A stretch of 64,000 nt of DNA, from assembly GCF_000969905.1 (NCBI RefSeq), contig NZ_CP009520.1:4402001-4466000 (forward strand), written 5' to 3'. Below, piece after piece: positions 1 through 9,294 of the stretch (position 1 is the stretch's first letter; the number at the start of each line of letters is the position of its first letter). This DNA comes from Methanosarcina vacuolata Z-761. GTDB taxonomy: Archaea > Halobacteriota > Methanosarcinia > Methanosarcinales > Methanosarcinaceae. Made by a program: the position numbers and the translations under genes. The notes below the pieces were generated by a model. It was not told the DNA's origin. It searched no databases and saw only the letters and a list, made by a program, of their open reading frames with translations.

Positions 1-678
1 ATCACTGATACAGTGAACAGAGTTGCCGAAGGAGGAGCAAATGCCGTCCTTATGCAGAAAGGAATGGTAAAATACGGGCACAGAGGATACGGCCACGATA
101 TAGGCCTTATTGTGCATATAAGTGGTTCTTCTTCCCTGAGTCCGGACCCCAATGCTAAAGTGCAGGTCTGTACAGTAGAGGAAGTCATTAAGATGGGAGC
201 CGATGCCGTTTCTATGCATATCAACGTCGGCTCTGAAACCGAAGCTGACCAGCTCGAGCAGCTAGGTAAAATTTCCAGAGACTGTACGGAATGGGGAATG
301 CCTCTCCTTACTATGATGTACCCCAGAGGTAAAAAGATCACAAATCCTCACGACCCTGTAAATGTAGCGCACGCTGCAAGGATCGGGGCCGAGCTCGGTG
401 CTGATGTTGTAAAAACGGTATACACCGGAGACCCCGATAGCTTCAGAGACGTTGTAAGAGGCTGCCCTGTACCTGTAGTTATCGCAGGAGGACCTAAAAC
501 CTCAACGGATCTGGAACTCCTGGAGATGATTGACGGGGCGATGGAAGCAGGAGCCAGAGGTGCTGCAATTGGAAGAAATGTTTTCCAGCATAAAGACCCT
601 GTTAGACTCACCCGGGCTATTTGCGAAATAGTACATCATAGAAGGCCTGTAGAAGAAGCCCTCGAACAGCTAAAGTGA
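1..678 (+). CDS. aroA': 2-amino-3,7-dideoxy-D-threo-hept-6-ulosonate synthase (ADH synthase), 5'-truncated
   Basis: This cytoplasmic class I aldolase of the DeoC/FBA family makes the C7 amino-sugar precursor that replaces DAHP in the archaeal shikimate route. The frame is open from base 1, so the true start lies outside the window; about 225 residues are visible against a usual 265-270. Recognisable family signatures are [10 protein letters not shown] near the visible start, the MMYPRGK segment, the VKTVYTGD lysine region (Schiff-base Lys) and the C-terminal GGPKT and GRNVFQH phosphate-binding loops. It lies 88 bp upstream of the next pathway enzyme on the same strand. The assignment rests on close resemblance to the Methanocaldococcus MJ0400 type. 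Confidence 0.93.
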   Translation: MTDTVNRVAEGGANAVLMQKGMVKYGHRGYGHDIGLIVHISGSSSLSPDPNAKVQVCTVEEVIKMGADAVSMHINVGSETEADQLEQLGKISRDCTEWGMPLLTMMYPRGKKITNPHDPVNVAHAARIGAELGADVVKTVYTGDPDSFRDVVRGCPVPVVIAGGPKTSTDLELLEMIDGAMEAGARGAAIGRNVFQHKDPVRLTRAICEIVHHRRPVEEALEQLK

Positions 679-766
679 GAGCTAGATATTGAAAAGCAAG
701 ACCAGAACCCGAAACAGAAGTTAAAAAAGGGAAAAGGCCTGAGTAAAAACAGAAAATATACAGGGG

Positions 767-1918
767 TTGAAGCCTTTGAAGAAGAAAAGCGTGTGGATAA
801 AAGCCGATGAAGGCGGATGGGAACAACAGAAAGAAAGAATCACGACAGGCCTTGAATCAGGAGCTGACTGCGTACTTGTAAACCCAGGAGATGTCGGAAA
901 AACCAGGGAACTGGGAAGTATTCCAGTAGCAACCTTTGGCCGTGACAATAAATCCGGGGCTGAGATTATTGTCGTTGGGAAGAGAGGAGAAGGCGACGGG
1001 ACGAAACCTTTACCCCTTGAAACTCAAGGTTCTCTTGACATAAACGCAGCAACCCTTCTCAGGGATAAAGGGGTGGCTGTTGGCGGATATGTCATAATCA
1101 AAGACAAACGCTACGAGCAATTTGCAGCCGAACTCGGAAAGGTATGCGACTTCCTGATTGTGACAGGCACGGACTGGAAGGTTATTCCTCTGGAAAACCT
1201 GATAGCTGAGCTTCAGCGTTATGACGTAAAAATAATTTTTGGGGTAAAGAGTGCTGAAGAAGCAAAGCTGGCCTTCCAGACCCTTGAGACCGGAGCAGAC
1301 GGCGTCCTTCTTGACAGTGGGAACATCCAGGAAATAAAAGATACCATCCAGGCTGCAAGGGAGCTGGAAAACGAAAGTGCTGAGCTTGAGTCTGCAGTTG
1401 TAACCCGGGTCGAGCCTCTTGGAATGGGAGATAGAGTCTGTGTGGACACATGCAATCTCATGCAAAAGGGGGAAGGCATGCTCATAGGTTCTCAGGCAAG
1501 CGGGATGTTCCTTGTAAATTCCGAATCTGATGACAGCCCATATGTGGCAGCCCGCCCATTCAGGGTAAATGCAGGTGCGGTTCACTCTTATATAAAAATT
1601 GGAGATAAAACCCGCTACCTCTCGGAGCTCCAAACCGGAGATACGGTAACCATAATCGATTCAAAAGGGAGACAGAGAGAAGGTTTTGTGGGCAGAGTTA
1701 AGATAGAAAGCCGTCCTCTCATGCTTATTGAAGCAAAAGCAGGTAATCGTATTCTGAGCGCAATCCTGCAAAATGCCGAAACTATCAAGCTGGTCGGAAA
1801 AGACGGAAATCCGATTTCAGTCGCCAAACTCAAGAAAGGCGATGAGGTTCTGGTCCGCCTGGAAGAGGGAGCCAGGCATTTCGGTAAAAAAATTGAAGAG
1901 ACAATTATAGAGAAATGA
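767..1918 (+). CDS. aroB': 3-dehydroquinate synthase II
   Basis: This enzyme converts the ADH synthase product into 3-dehydroquinate by oxidative deamination and cyclisation, using NAD. It is the archaeal replacement for AroB. The 383-residue length fits the MJ1249 family. The N-terminal KADEGGW segment and the C-terminal half (residues about 205-383), with RVEPLGMGDRVCVDTCNLM and the VGSQASGMFLV-like stretch, are characteristic. The start used here is a TTG preceded by a G-rich stretch; the first in-frame ATG is well inside the conserved region. It sits between ADH synthase and aroD on the same strand, and the gap to aroD holds a purine-rich tandem repeat. Confidence 0.92.
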   Translation: MKPLKKKSVWIKADEGGWEQQKERITTGLESGADCVLVNPGDVGKTRELGSIPVATFGRDNKSGAEIIVVGKRGEGDGTKPLPLETQGSLDINAATLLRDKGVAVGGYVIIKDKRYEQFAAELGKVCDFLIVTGTDWKVIPLENLIAELQRYDVKIIFGVKSAEEAKLAFQTLETGADGVLLDSGNIQEIKDTIQAARELENESAELESAVVTRVEPLGMGDRVCVDTCNLMQKGEGMLIGSQASGMFLVNSESDDSPYVAARPFRVNAGAVHSYIKIGDKTRYLSELQTGDTVTIIDSKGRQREGFVGRVKIESRPLMLIEAKAGNRILSAILQNAETIKLVGKDGNPISVAKLKKGDEVLVRLEEGARHFGKKIEETIIEK

Positions 1919-1945
1919 CCTCCTAAAAAGGAAAAATCCTGAAAA

Positions 1946-2087
1946 GAAACGATTGCCAGCGGGAAACAAAAACCAGAAAAAGAAACGGTTATCAGCGGAA
2001 AAACGGAAAAAGAAACGGCCATCAGCGGAAAAACGAAAAACGGAAAAAGAAACGGTCATCAGCGGAAAACAAAAACCGGAGAAAACA
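1946..2087 (+). repeat. Purine-rich imperfect tandem repeat in the aroB'-aroD gap
   Basis: Four imperfect copies of a unit beginning GAAACGGTCATCAGCGG start at about 1946, 1982, 2012 and 2049, with spacings of 36, 30 and 37 bases. The last copy runs into the aroD ribosome binding site. The repeat happens to be open in the aroD frame, which produces a false lysine-rich N-terminal extension of about 45 residues. Confidence 0.85.
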
Positions 2088-2849
2088 ATGATTCATATTG
2101 GTCAGCTTGACCTTGAGAAAAAAGCTGCCGTTGTCGCAGTAATCCTTGAAAAACCTCTTGAAACTTCAAGAAAGGCCGCCAAAATGGGGGCCGACCTTCT
2201 CGAAATCCGGCTGGATTTACTTGGAATCAGGGACCTTGAAACAGCTGTAGAAACAATCCGAAAAGTAAAATCCGAAACCGGACTTCCGGTAATCCTCACA
2301 AATCGCTCAATTAAGGAAGGAGGGAAATGGGAAGGAAGAGAAGACGACAGAATTGAACTTCTTACAAATCTCTTTTCTACGAATCTCATTTCCCTGAAAG
2401 ACGGCATTTCCCTGAAAGATGGGCCAGATGCAGTAGACATCGAGCTCTCTGCCGGAAGAGAAGCAAGAGACCAGGTAATAAAAGCGGCAAAAGCCTGCGG
2501 AAAAACCGTAATCGTTTCTTCCCATGACTTTTCAAAAACTCCGGCTTTCCAAGAAATGAAAACTATTCTGGAAGAAGCATTCCTGGCAGGGGCAGATATC
2601 GCGAAACTTGCTGTTATGCCGCAATCGAGAAGAGACGTACTTGACCTGTTAAGAGTTGCACTGGATGCCATGGAGACAGGAAACGCTGTATGTACGATCG
2701 CTATGGGCAAGCTTGGAAAACATACAAGGGTAATTGCTCCTTTCTACGGTTCGGTCCTGACATATGCGGCTGTTGATAGTGAAGTTTCTGCCGCTCCCGG
2801 GCAATTTCAGGTGGATGAAATAAAGAAGATATTGGAGCTGCTCGAATGA
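2088..2849 (+). CDS. aroD: 3-dehydroquinate dehydratase, type I
   Basis: This enzyme dehydrates 3-dehydroquinate to 3-dehydroshikimate by a Schiff-base mechanism. Type I signatures are present: the EIRLDLL substrate-binding strand, the catalytic His in SSHDF and the Schiff-base Lys in IAKLAV. I chose the ATG at 2088 because it follows a CCGGAG ribosome binding site and gives the usual length of about 253 residues. The frame is open upstream only across a lysine-rich tandem repeat. The stop overlaps the aroE start as ATGA, which implies translational coupling. An eight-residue near-repeat (ISLKDG twice) near residue 100 is a small internal duplication. Confidence 0.93.
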   Translation: MIHIGQLDLEKKAAVVAVILEKPLETSRKAAKMGADLLEIRLDLLGIRDLETAVETIRKVKSETGLPVILTNRSIKEGGKWEGREDDRIELLTNLFSTNLISLKDGISLKDGPDAVDIELSAGREARDQVIKAAKACGKTVIVSSHDFSKTPAFQEMKTILEEAFLAGADIAKLAVMPQSRRDVLDLLRVALDAMETGNAVCTIAMGKLGKHTRVIAPFYGSVLTYAAVDSEVSAAPGQFQVDEIKKILELLE

Positions 2850-3688
2850 AGCGAGTTTTTGGCGTATTTGGAGACCCTATAGCCCATTCCCTTTCTCCTG
2901 CAATGCATAACGCAGCTTTTTCAGCCCTTGGGATGGACTGTATTTATCACGCTTTCAGGGTAAAACCCGAAAAACTGGAAAAAGCAATTCTTGGGGCTGA
3001 AGCTATGGGGTTTGGAGGGCTCAATCTGACAGTACCCTTAAAAGAGGTAGCTTTGAAACTTGACTGCATAAAACCGGACCCACTTGCCGAAAAAATAGGA
3101 GCTGTAAACACTGTCGTTTTCGGGGAAACCGGAGAAATAAAAGGGTACAACACGGATGGATTAGGAGCAAAACAGGCACTTCAGAATTCTGCAGTGGAAA
3201 TAGAGGGGTCTAAAATCGTAGTTGCAGGAGCAGGGGGGGCAGCAAGATCCATTGCTTTTCAGCTTGCAGCCGATGGCGCTGAAATCATAATAGTAAACCG
3301 GACCGAAGAAAGAGCAATTGAGCTTGCAAAAGATATCTCAACTGCCGCCATTTCTGGAAACGTAACTGGAAGAGGGCTCTCCGGATTAAAAGAACTGTTG
3401 CAGGATGCCAATATTCTGATCAACACCACGACTCTTGGAATGCACCCGAACACAGAAACTACAATTGCCACAGCAGAAGATCTTCACCCTGACCTTACTG
3501 TTTTTGATATTGTCTATAATCCTCTGGAAACCAGGCTCTTAAGAGAAGCAAAAGCCTCAGGCGCAAAGACTGTGAGTGGAGTCTTAATGCTTGTCTATCA
3601 GGGAGCTGAAGCTTTCAAACTCTGGACAGGAATCGAACCTCCAGTTGAACTTATGAAAAAAACGGTTCTGGAGGCTTTGCAGGCTTGA
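2846..3688 (+). CDS. aroE: shikimate dehydrogenase
   Basis: This enzyme reduces 3-dehydroshikimate to shikimate with NADPH. At 280 residues it is of normal size. The N-terminal substrate domain shows SLSPAMHN and the NLTVPLK motif with the catalytic lysine. The NTDG motif supplies the catalytic aspartate, and GAGGAARS is the glycine-rich loop of the nucleotide-binding domain. The start overlaps the aroD stop, and the stop overlaps a candidate TTG start of tyrA, so aroD, aroE and tyrA are probably one polycistron. Confidence 0.95.
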   Translation: MKRVFGVFGDPIAHSLSPAMHNAAFSALGMDCIYHAFRVKPEKLEKAILGAEAMGFGGLNLTVPLKEVALKLDCIKPDPLAEKIGAVNTVVFGETGEIKGYNTDGLGAKQALQNSAVEIEGSKIVVAGAGGAARSIAFQLAADGAEIIIVNRTEERAIELAKDISTAAISGNVTGRGLSGLKELLQDANILINTTTLGMHPNTETTIATAEDLHPDLTVFDIVYNPLETRLLREAKASGAKTVSGVLMLVYQGAEAFKLWTGIEPPVELMKKTVLEALQA

Positions 3689-5151
3689 GTGTTAATATGA
3701 AACCAGGGAATCAGGCCAATACAGATCAAAACCCTGAAAAAACAAAGGTGCTGATCCTTGGCGGAACTGGGGAGATGGGACAATGGTTTACCCGTTTTTT
3801 CAAAGAAAAAGGCTACGAAGTTACAGTCTGGGGAAAAGGTGGGAAAACCGAGATTGCAAAGAAATTAGAAGTTCCTTTTGCCTTAAATCTTGAAGAAGCT
3901 ATTCCGGGAAGTGACATAGTAATAGTCTCGGTGCCTATCAATGTAACTGAAGAGACTATTGCGGAATTTGCCCCAAAAATGAAGGCTGGAAGTCTCCTTA
4001 TGGACTTTACTTCCATTAAAGTAAAGCCTGTGGAAGCTATGAAAAAATTCGCCCCTTCAGATGTGGAGATTCTCGGCACACATCCAATGTTTGGCCCAAC
4101 AATTCCCACTATCAGAGGGCAAACTGTCATTCTCGTCCCTGTAAAGGGGCGTTCAGAGAAGTGGTTTCCGGTAATAAGAGAGCTTTTTGAGGAAGGAGGG
4201 GCGCATGTTGAAATTACTACTGCGGACGAGCATGATAGGCTTGTTTCGGTTGTGCAGGGGCTTACCCATTTTGCCTATATTACTATAGGAACGACAATTG
4301 ACCGGTTAGATTTCGATATAAAAAAATCTAGAAAATTCGTAAGCCCGGTCTACGCCATAATGCTGGACTTTGTAGGCAGGATTCTTGGCCAGAACCCCTA
4401 TCTGTATGCCCTCATCCAGATGGAAAATCCCGGAGTGCTGGAGGTTCATGACGCATTTATCAGGGAATGTGAAGAGCTCTCCAGGCTGGTGCGAGCCCAT
4501 GACGAAGAAAGTTTTGTGAAAAAAATGAAATCTGCTGCTCGTAAGTACGGAGATACGGCTCATGCCCTGCGTAAATCGGACAAACTGATTAATTCCAGAA
4601 TAACTGAATACGAGACAATCCTGAACTCTGTTGGAAAGGTCTGTGGTTTTTCCCATTTTTATTCCGGAAAAATCCACGTAGGCACCCTGGAAAAGGCAGG
4701 ACCGGATGAGATCGTTCTTACAAAGCTGGTATCAAAAGGCACCTCCCCCCATATAAAAAACAAATTTGTAAAACTCAAGCTTGAAAATCTTCGCATGCTT
4801 TCGGAATCAGAATTGTGGGAATGGAGAAAAGAAAACCTTGAACATTCCACAAGGGATATTTCAGTCCTTATCCCTGACGGGGCTGACCCTGCAGTTATAC
4901 TTAACGCTATAAATACTAACAAACAACTTGCAGCCTGCGAAATAAGTGATATCTATAAAGGGGAAGATTATAAGGAATTTAACCGGATAGAAACTGAAAA
5001 AGAAAAAGAAGAATTAAAAAGGCTCGGAGTTACTTACAGGATAACGGTTTTTGGGGATTGTGATGCTAATTCTGTCGAATATGATGTTACATCGCTCCTT
5101 TGCGGCCTTGGGTGCAGAATAAGAGAGAAAAATCTGAAGCAGAAAAGATGA
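3685..5151 (+). CDS. tyrA: prephenate dehydrogenase with C-terminal extension
   Basis: This enzyme oxidatively decarboxylates prephenate to 4-hydroxyphenylpyruvate for tyrosine. A Rossmann fold opens with GGTGEMGQWF near residue 30. GTHPMFGPT and the VQGLTHFAYI histidine segment are typical of the TyrA catalytic domain, followed by the all-helical dimerisation region. Residues from about 380 to 488 form an additional small domain that I cannot name with certainty; it may be a regulatory ACT-like fold. The TTG at 3685 has a GGAGG ten bases upstream and overlaps the aroE stop; an ATG at 3697 is the alternative start. This is the last gene of the aromatic cluster. Confidence 0.9.
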   Translation: MSVNMKPGNQANTDQNPEKTKVLILGGTGEMGQWFTRFFKEKGYEVTVWGKGGKTEIAKKLEVPFALNLEEAIPGSDIVIVSVPINVTEETIAEFAPKMKAGSLLMDFTSIKVKPVEAMKKFAPSDVEILGTHPMFGPTIPTIRGQTVILVPVKGRSEKWFPVIRELFEEGGAHVEITTADEHDRLVSVVQGLTHFAYITIGTTIDRLDFDIKKSRKFVSPVYAIMLDFVGRILGQNPYLYALIQMENPGVLEVHDAFIRECEELSRLVRAHDEESFVKKMKSAARKYGDTAHALRKSDKLINSRITEYETILNSVGKVCGFSHFYSGKIHVGTLEKAGPDEIVLTKLVSKGTSPHIKNKFVKLKLENLRMLSESELWEWRKENLEHSTRDISVLIPDGADPAVILNAINTNKQLAACEISDIYKGEDYKEFNRIETEKEKEELKRLGVTYRITVFGDCDANSVEYDVTSLLCGLGCRIREKNLKQKR

Positions 5152-5248
5152 AAACCCCTTTCTCTTTATACATCCTCCTTATAAGTCCGCGTTGTCTGTA
5201 TAAATAAAGAGAGAAAGTAATATAAACAATAAAAAAAAAGATAGTGTA

Positions 5249-6799
5249 ATGTCCGGAGTTAGATGGAGAGTCTCTCTTTTATTTGCGCTTATCACTCTTT
5301 CTATATTTTTTTCACTTCTTGCAAATAGTGATAGGTTTATGGAATTCAGTGGAAATGTAACATACACACAAACCGGAACTGGGAGTTTAAACAATTCAAT
5401 CATAAATCTCACAAATAGGCTGGAAGCCGACAATCATGAAGCGAGACTGAATGCTGCAGCTGAACTTGGGGAGATTGGCAGACCTGCGGCAAATAATCTT
5501 GTTGACAAAATAGCGTCAAATAATTCGAGTTCGGAAGAAATAAACAGTTACATGCTTCTCGCACTTCTTGAAACCGGAGATGACAGGGCAGAAAATATCC
5601 TTTCCGAAAACTTTGAGAAAATTGGGGCTTCGAATAATGCCACAAACGAGAGCAAAGCTGAAGAATGGAAACAAGGGATCTCAGAAGAAACTCTGCAAGC
5701 CATAGAAGCAAAAGATACAGCCACAAGAAAGTACATTGCAGATTCCATTGCTATGGACTCAGCCAGGGCGGGGGACAGGGGAGAAACAAACGCTTTTGAG
5801 AGGGCTCTTAAATCAGAAACACAGAATTCAAGTATCTATGTTCCTTTTGCGCTTTCAGACTTTGGACCTGAAGAACCAGGAAGTGAAACCGAAAAACTTC
5901 TTAAAGCTCTTAAAAGCAATAAAGGAAGCACAAGAGTTGCAGCTATGATGGCTCTTGGAGAAATGAGAGAAGAAGCGGCAGTAGATCCCATAATTGGAAT
6001 TCTAACGAAAGATTATCCGCCAGTACAAGCCAGTGCAGCAATTGCACTTGGAAAGATCGGGGATGAAAGGGCAGTAGAAGTTCTAAGAAAAGAAATGAAA
6101 GATGGCGATAACGAATATGTTAAAGGCAGCTCCGCAATTGCGCTTGCGAGGATAGGGGACGAAAATTCAGTACCCTATATTATAGATAGGCTGAGAGACC
6201 AGAGAATCAAAGTAAGAAGTAGTGCGGCTCTTGCACTCGGAGAAATAGGAAACGAGACCGCAGTAGAACCCCTAATAGAAATCCTGAAAACCGGAAAGAG
6301 TACAGAAGGGCAAAAGAGTACTTCCTTGAATGCAAACCCTGATGTCCGAAAAAGCGCCATCCTTGCCCTTGGAGAAATAGGGAGCACTAACTCTAGTGAA
6401 ATTTTAATCGGCATAATTACCGATAAAGAAGAAGAGCTTGAAGTCAGAACAGCGGCAGCTTCAGCCCTGGGGAATATAAAAGATCCAAAAGCTGTAGAAA
6501 CGCTCAAACAGACGTTTGCTGACAAAACTATGGATGCAAATATTAGAAATGCGGCTTTTCTAGCGCTCAGCAAAACAAGAGACCAGGAAACTGTAGGAAT
6601 GCTTGTAGGAAAACTGGGAGATGAAGAATTTGGGGCTATCGCAAGAGAAGCTCTCATAGATCAGGGGGAACTGGCTGTTGGTCCCCTTATAGAAAATTTG
6701 AAAACGGAAGACAAGAAAATTAGAGCTGAAACAGCCTTAATTCTTATTGAAATTGGGGATCAGAGGGCAGTTACGCCTCTTATTGAGGCTTATAAGTAA
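5249..6799 (+). CDS. membrane-anchored HEAT-repeat (PBS lyase-like) protein
   Basis: The N-terminus has one hydrophobic segment (residues about 7-26) that could be a signal anchor. The rest is a solenoid of PBS-lyase-type HEAT repeats, clearest from about residue 225 to the end. Each repeat follows the pattern AALALGEIGNETAVEPLIEIL. Such repeats are protein-interaction scaffolds and carry no obvious catalytic residues. The predicted topology puts the solenoid outside the cell if the N-terminal segment is an anchor. It stands alone, downstream of the aromatic cluster, with its own upstream AT-rich region. The specific function is unknown. Confidence 0.8.
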   Translation: MSGVRWRVSLLFALITLSIFFSLLANSDRFMEFSGNVTYTQTGTGSLNNSIINLTNRLEADNHEARLNAAAELGEIGRPAANNLVDKIASNNSSSEEINSYMLLALLETGDDRAENILSENFEKIGASNNATNESKAEEWKQGISEETLQAIEAKDTATRKYIADSIAMDSARAGDRGETNAFERALKSETQNSSIYVPFALSDFGPEEPGSETEKLLKALKSNKGSTRVAAMMALGEMREEAAVDPIIGILTKDYPPVQASAAIALGKIGDERAVEVLRKEMKDGDNEYVKGSSAIALARIGDENSVPYIIDRLRDQRIKVRSSAALALGEIGNETAVEPLIEILKTGKSTEGQKSTSLNANPDVRKSAILALGEIGSTNSSEILIGIITDKEEELEVRTAAASALGNIKDPKAVETLKQTFADKTMDANIRNAAFLALSKTRDQETVGMLVGKLGDEEFGAIAREALIDQGELAVGPLIENLKTEDKKIRAETALILIEIGDQRAVTPLIEAYK

Positions 6800-6871
6800 C
6801 TTTAAGGAATGATTCAAGTATAATATCAAGGTATTTGTTGCCAAGAATCATTATTAAGATGCTGAAATTAC

Positions 6872-7441
6872 TTATGATAAACTGCCTTTTATAAGCATCG
6901 TGGCTGTAATTATATAAAAAGCATTAATTATAGATTCTCCTATGAAAACCCCAAGGAGACACTTGAATACATTTATTCTTAGGCTGGACACAATGTAGAC
7001 GATCAAATTTGTGGGAACCATAGGAAAAAAACTCCATCCAACAATCAAAGGGAGTTCTTTATCCACGAGTTTGGATTTCATTTTATGGGTATATTTACTG
7101 TACTTTGTTTCAAGATAAACGTCGCATTCAAGGTATCTGGAGAAATAATATACTATTGTAGCAGAGGTCATTACACCAGCCATGTTTACTACAAATAGTT
7201 TAATTGGATTGAATATGAGTGTCCCTACAAGTATAAGTGGTGAGGGCATAAATACCACTCTTTGAAATGAAAGGAGAAGGTAATAAATTATAGGAGTTTC
7301 AACAGGATAATTTGCAGCGGTTTCTTCCAGGAATGAAAAGCTTAATTTTTCTGGAAATAATAGGTATGTAGTCATACCTCCGAGAATAATAATTATCCAC
7401 AGGTAAAAAGTGATCTTTTTAAAATTCATTTGAAGCCCCAT
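6872..7441 (-). CDS. VTT/DedA-like (TVP38/TMEM64-type) integral membrane protein
   Basis: This 189-residue protein has about five hydrophobic segments. The central FMPSPLILVGTLIFNP segment and the later FFPMVPTNLIVYIVSSLRI re-entrant-like segment fit the VTT (SNARE-associated) family, whose members are implicated in lipid scrambling and membrane homeostasis. The start overlaps the end of the upstream gene by 16 bases. An AGGAG lies directly before the first ATG, while a second ATG 12 bases downstream has more normal spacing. The local composition is visibly more AT-rich than in the aromatic cluster. The family call is by pattern only. Confidence 0.65.
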   Translation of the reverse strand: MGLQMNFKKITFYLWIIIILGGMTTYLLFPEKLSFSFLEETAANYPVETPIIYYLLLSFQRVVFMPSPLILVGTLIFNPIKLFVVNMAGVMTSATIVYYFSRYLECDVYLETKYSKYTHKMKSKLVDKELPLIVGWSFFPMVPTNLIVYIVSSLRINVFKCLLGVFIGESIINAFYIITATMLIKGSLS

Positions 7442-7905
7442 TCTCCTGTATGTCGTTCACCTTTAGATCTGTGGAGTTTAATCCGCTTGTGTTTTGGATC
7501 TGATAAGTCCAGTTGCCGAGTGTTTTTATAGACCAGATTCATGTACTTATTGATTCCATAAATCGTATACCTAGATTTATCGTTAGGATCCTGGATATCA
7601 TAAGTGATCATGAATATTCTTTCTTTTTTGTTTTCTGTCCCATAGTGGCTTTCAAAAAGCTTTATAAAATCGTCTTCTGGGGTTAGTGAAATATTAAAAA
7701 ATTCAGATGCAAATTCTTCTTTCGAATAGGCTTGAAAATTTACTGTGCCAGAATCTATGTCATTAAATTTAATCAATGAATTCGCAAATAAATTCATGAA
7801 TAACGGGTTTGAAAATATCAAGAAACCGAATATAAAAGTGAGTAGAGAAAAGGTCAAAAAAGTATAAAAAGCAATTTTTAAGTATTTTTTTATTTTTTCG
7901 GCCAT
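7426..7905 (-). CDS. small membrane-anchored protein of unknown function
   Basis: This 159-residue protein has one strong hydrophobic segment near residues 10-33, after a lysine-rich start, and a polar remainder rich in Lys, Asp and aromatic residues. The predicted form is an N-terminally anchored extracytoplasmic domain. No family was recognised. It overlaps the start of the VTT-type gene downstream on the same strand, so the two are probably co-translated. It is divergent from the metallophosphoesterase gene across about 110 bp. Confidence 0.6.
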   Translation of the reverse strand: MAEKIKKYLKIAFYTFLTFSLLTFIFGFLIFSNPLFMNLFANSLIKFNDIDSGTVNFQAYSKEEFASEFFNISLTPEDDFIKLFESHYGTENKKERIFMITYDIQDPNDKSRYTIYGINKYMNLVYKNTRQLDLSDPKHKRIKLHRSKGERHTGEWGFK

Positions 7906-8017
7906 TAGATTCAGTTAATTGTACCATTTATATAAACTCAGTGTCTCAAAACATTAATTAGATTACAATGGATGCCCAAACAATTGTCTTGAGATTATTA
8001 TTTATTTCAGTAATCTA

Positions 8018-9079
8018 ATGAATTCTCAAATGAAGCAAGCTTATATAGTTATCTCAGATGTACATTTAGGCAACGGGGAATGCAATCATAAAGATTTTTG
8101 TGATTTCCTTGAGTGGGTGCATGGCTTGGAAAAACAGTCTGAGGTTATAAAATGCAAGGATAAAAAAATAACAATTAAAACTCCTGATAAAATAATTCTC
8201 TTAGGGGATATCTTGGATTTGTGGAATCCAAAGAATAGTGACAGAAATAACATTATAAAAGATGTTATGAAGCCTTTTTATTTACTTACTAATATTAATT
8301 GCGACAAAATATATGTAGTTGGCAACCATGACGATTCTTTGGGCGAACTTGAAGGAAAGGGTGATTTTGATGTTTTAAATAATGGAAAAAAAATTGTTAT
8401 TTACAATAGGCATTATCCTAAAAAAGATAAGAAATCTGGTAAAGCACACGGTATTAAAATTGGAAACAAATCATATTTTTTTCTCCATGGTCATCAATTT
8501 GATAAAAATCAAGCTATTTTAAAGCATGTCAATAGAATCTGGAATCCCATTAATTGGTTCCAAGATCTTTTCAATGTCAAATTTACTAAAAAATACTGGA
8601 AAGCAAATTTTGCTATATTTTTAGGCTTGTTAATTTGTGATAAATACTTTTTAATGAGAGAATTTCCACAACCTGATTTTTTTGATAATCTGAGTTGGGC
8701 TATGATTATTGGCTTTTTTGCATTGAGTTCGATTCCTGGTATTGTTGCCAATACTCAAGGAATAATTTACAACTCCACGAAACCTAGGGATAAGACTGTA
8801 GAACAAGTCATTAAAGATAAGTATTACCAGAAAAACAGGGAAACTATAGATGCAGATGTTGTTGTTTTCGGTCATACTCATTTTGCAAGCTCTTATGAGC
8901 TAAAGACAGAAACAGGGAAGAAATTATTTCTTAATAGCGGGTGCTGGGTTGGGTCAGACATCGAATATAATGGAATAACGTGTTATGCAAATACGTTTCT
9001 ATACCTAGATGAGAGCGGGGCATATATCATGACATGGCGTGGCTCTGGTAATATCGAATGTATTGAAGCTTTTACATAA
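8018..9079 (+). CDS. calcineurin-like metallophosphoesterase with internal membrane segments
   Basis: All five metal-binding motifs of the family are visible: SDVHLG near residue 15, GDILDLW near 70, GNHD near 105, the HGHQ segment near 165 and GHTHFA near 290. Two hydrophobic stretches (residues about 196-214 and 227-247) sit between motifs four and five, so the enzyme is likely membrane-bound. The layout recalls LpxH-like pyrophosphatases, but archaea lack lipid A and the substrate is unknown. A location beside a VTT-type membrane protein would suit a lipid-linked phosphate, which is inference. Base composition is AT-rich like its neighbours. Confidence 0.8.
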   Translation: MNSQMKQAYIVISDVHLGNGECNHKDFCDFLEWVHGLEKQSEVIKCKDKKITIKTPDKIILLGDILDLWNPKNSDRNNIIKDVMKPFYLLTNINCDKIYVVGNHDDSLGELEGKGDFDVLNNGKKIVIYNRHYPKKDKKSGKAHGIKIGNKSYFFLHGHQFDKNQAILKHVNRIWNPINWFQDLFNVKFTKKYWKANFAIFLGLLICDKYFLMREFPQPDFFDNLSWAMIIGFFALSSIPGIVANTQGIIYNSTKPRDKTVEQVIKDKYYQKNRETIDADVVVFGHTHFASSYELKTETGKKLFLNSGCWVGSDIEYNGITCYANTFLYLDESGAYIMTWRGSGNIECIEAFT

Positions 9080-9269
9080 AATGAAGTATGTAGAGTGATA
9101 TGTCAGAGATTGAACAGAGTTATCTTTTTTATTGACGCATATTTTTACTACAAAAACTATGCATTTTCTCGTCCTAGCTTCTATTTTTACAGAATTTTGG
9201 TGCACTGCCTTGAGGTTTATTCGATTTTAACTTGATCGCTGAAGCCCTCTCCAAAATTATTTTCCGATC

Positions 9270-9280
9270 CTTATATATAC
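9270..9280 (+). promoter_or_regulatory. TATA box for taw1
   Basis: The stretch CTTATATATAC is a good archaeal TATA element. It lies only 15-25 bases before the ATG at 9295, so initiation of transcription would fall at about the ATG at 9295 or 9304. The mRNA may therefore be leaderless, and the upstream in-frame TTG at 9232 cannot be the start. Confidence 0.55.
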
Positions 9281-9294
9281 CACAAAGATTTAAT

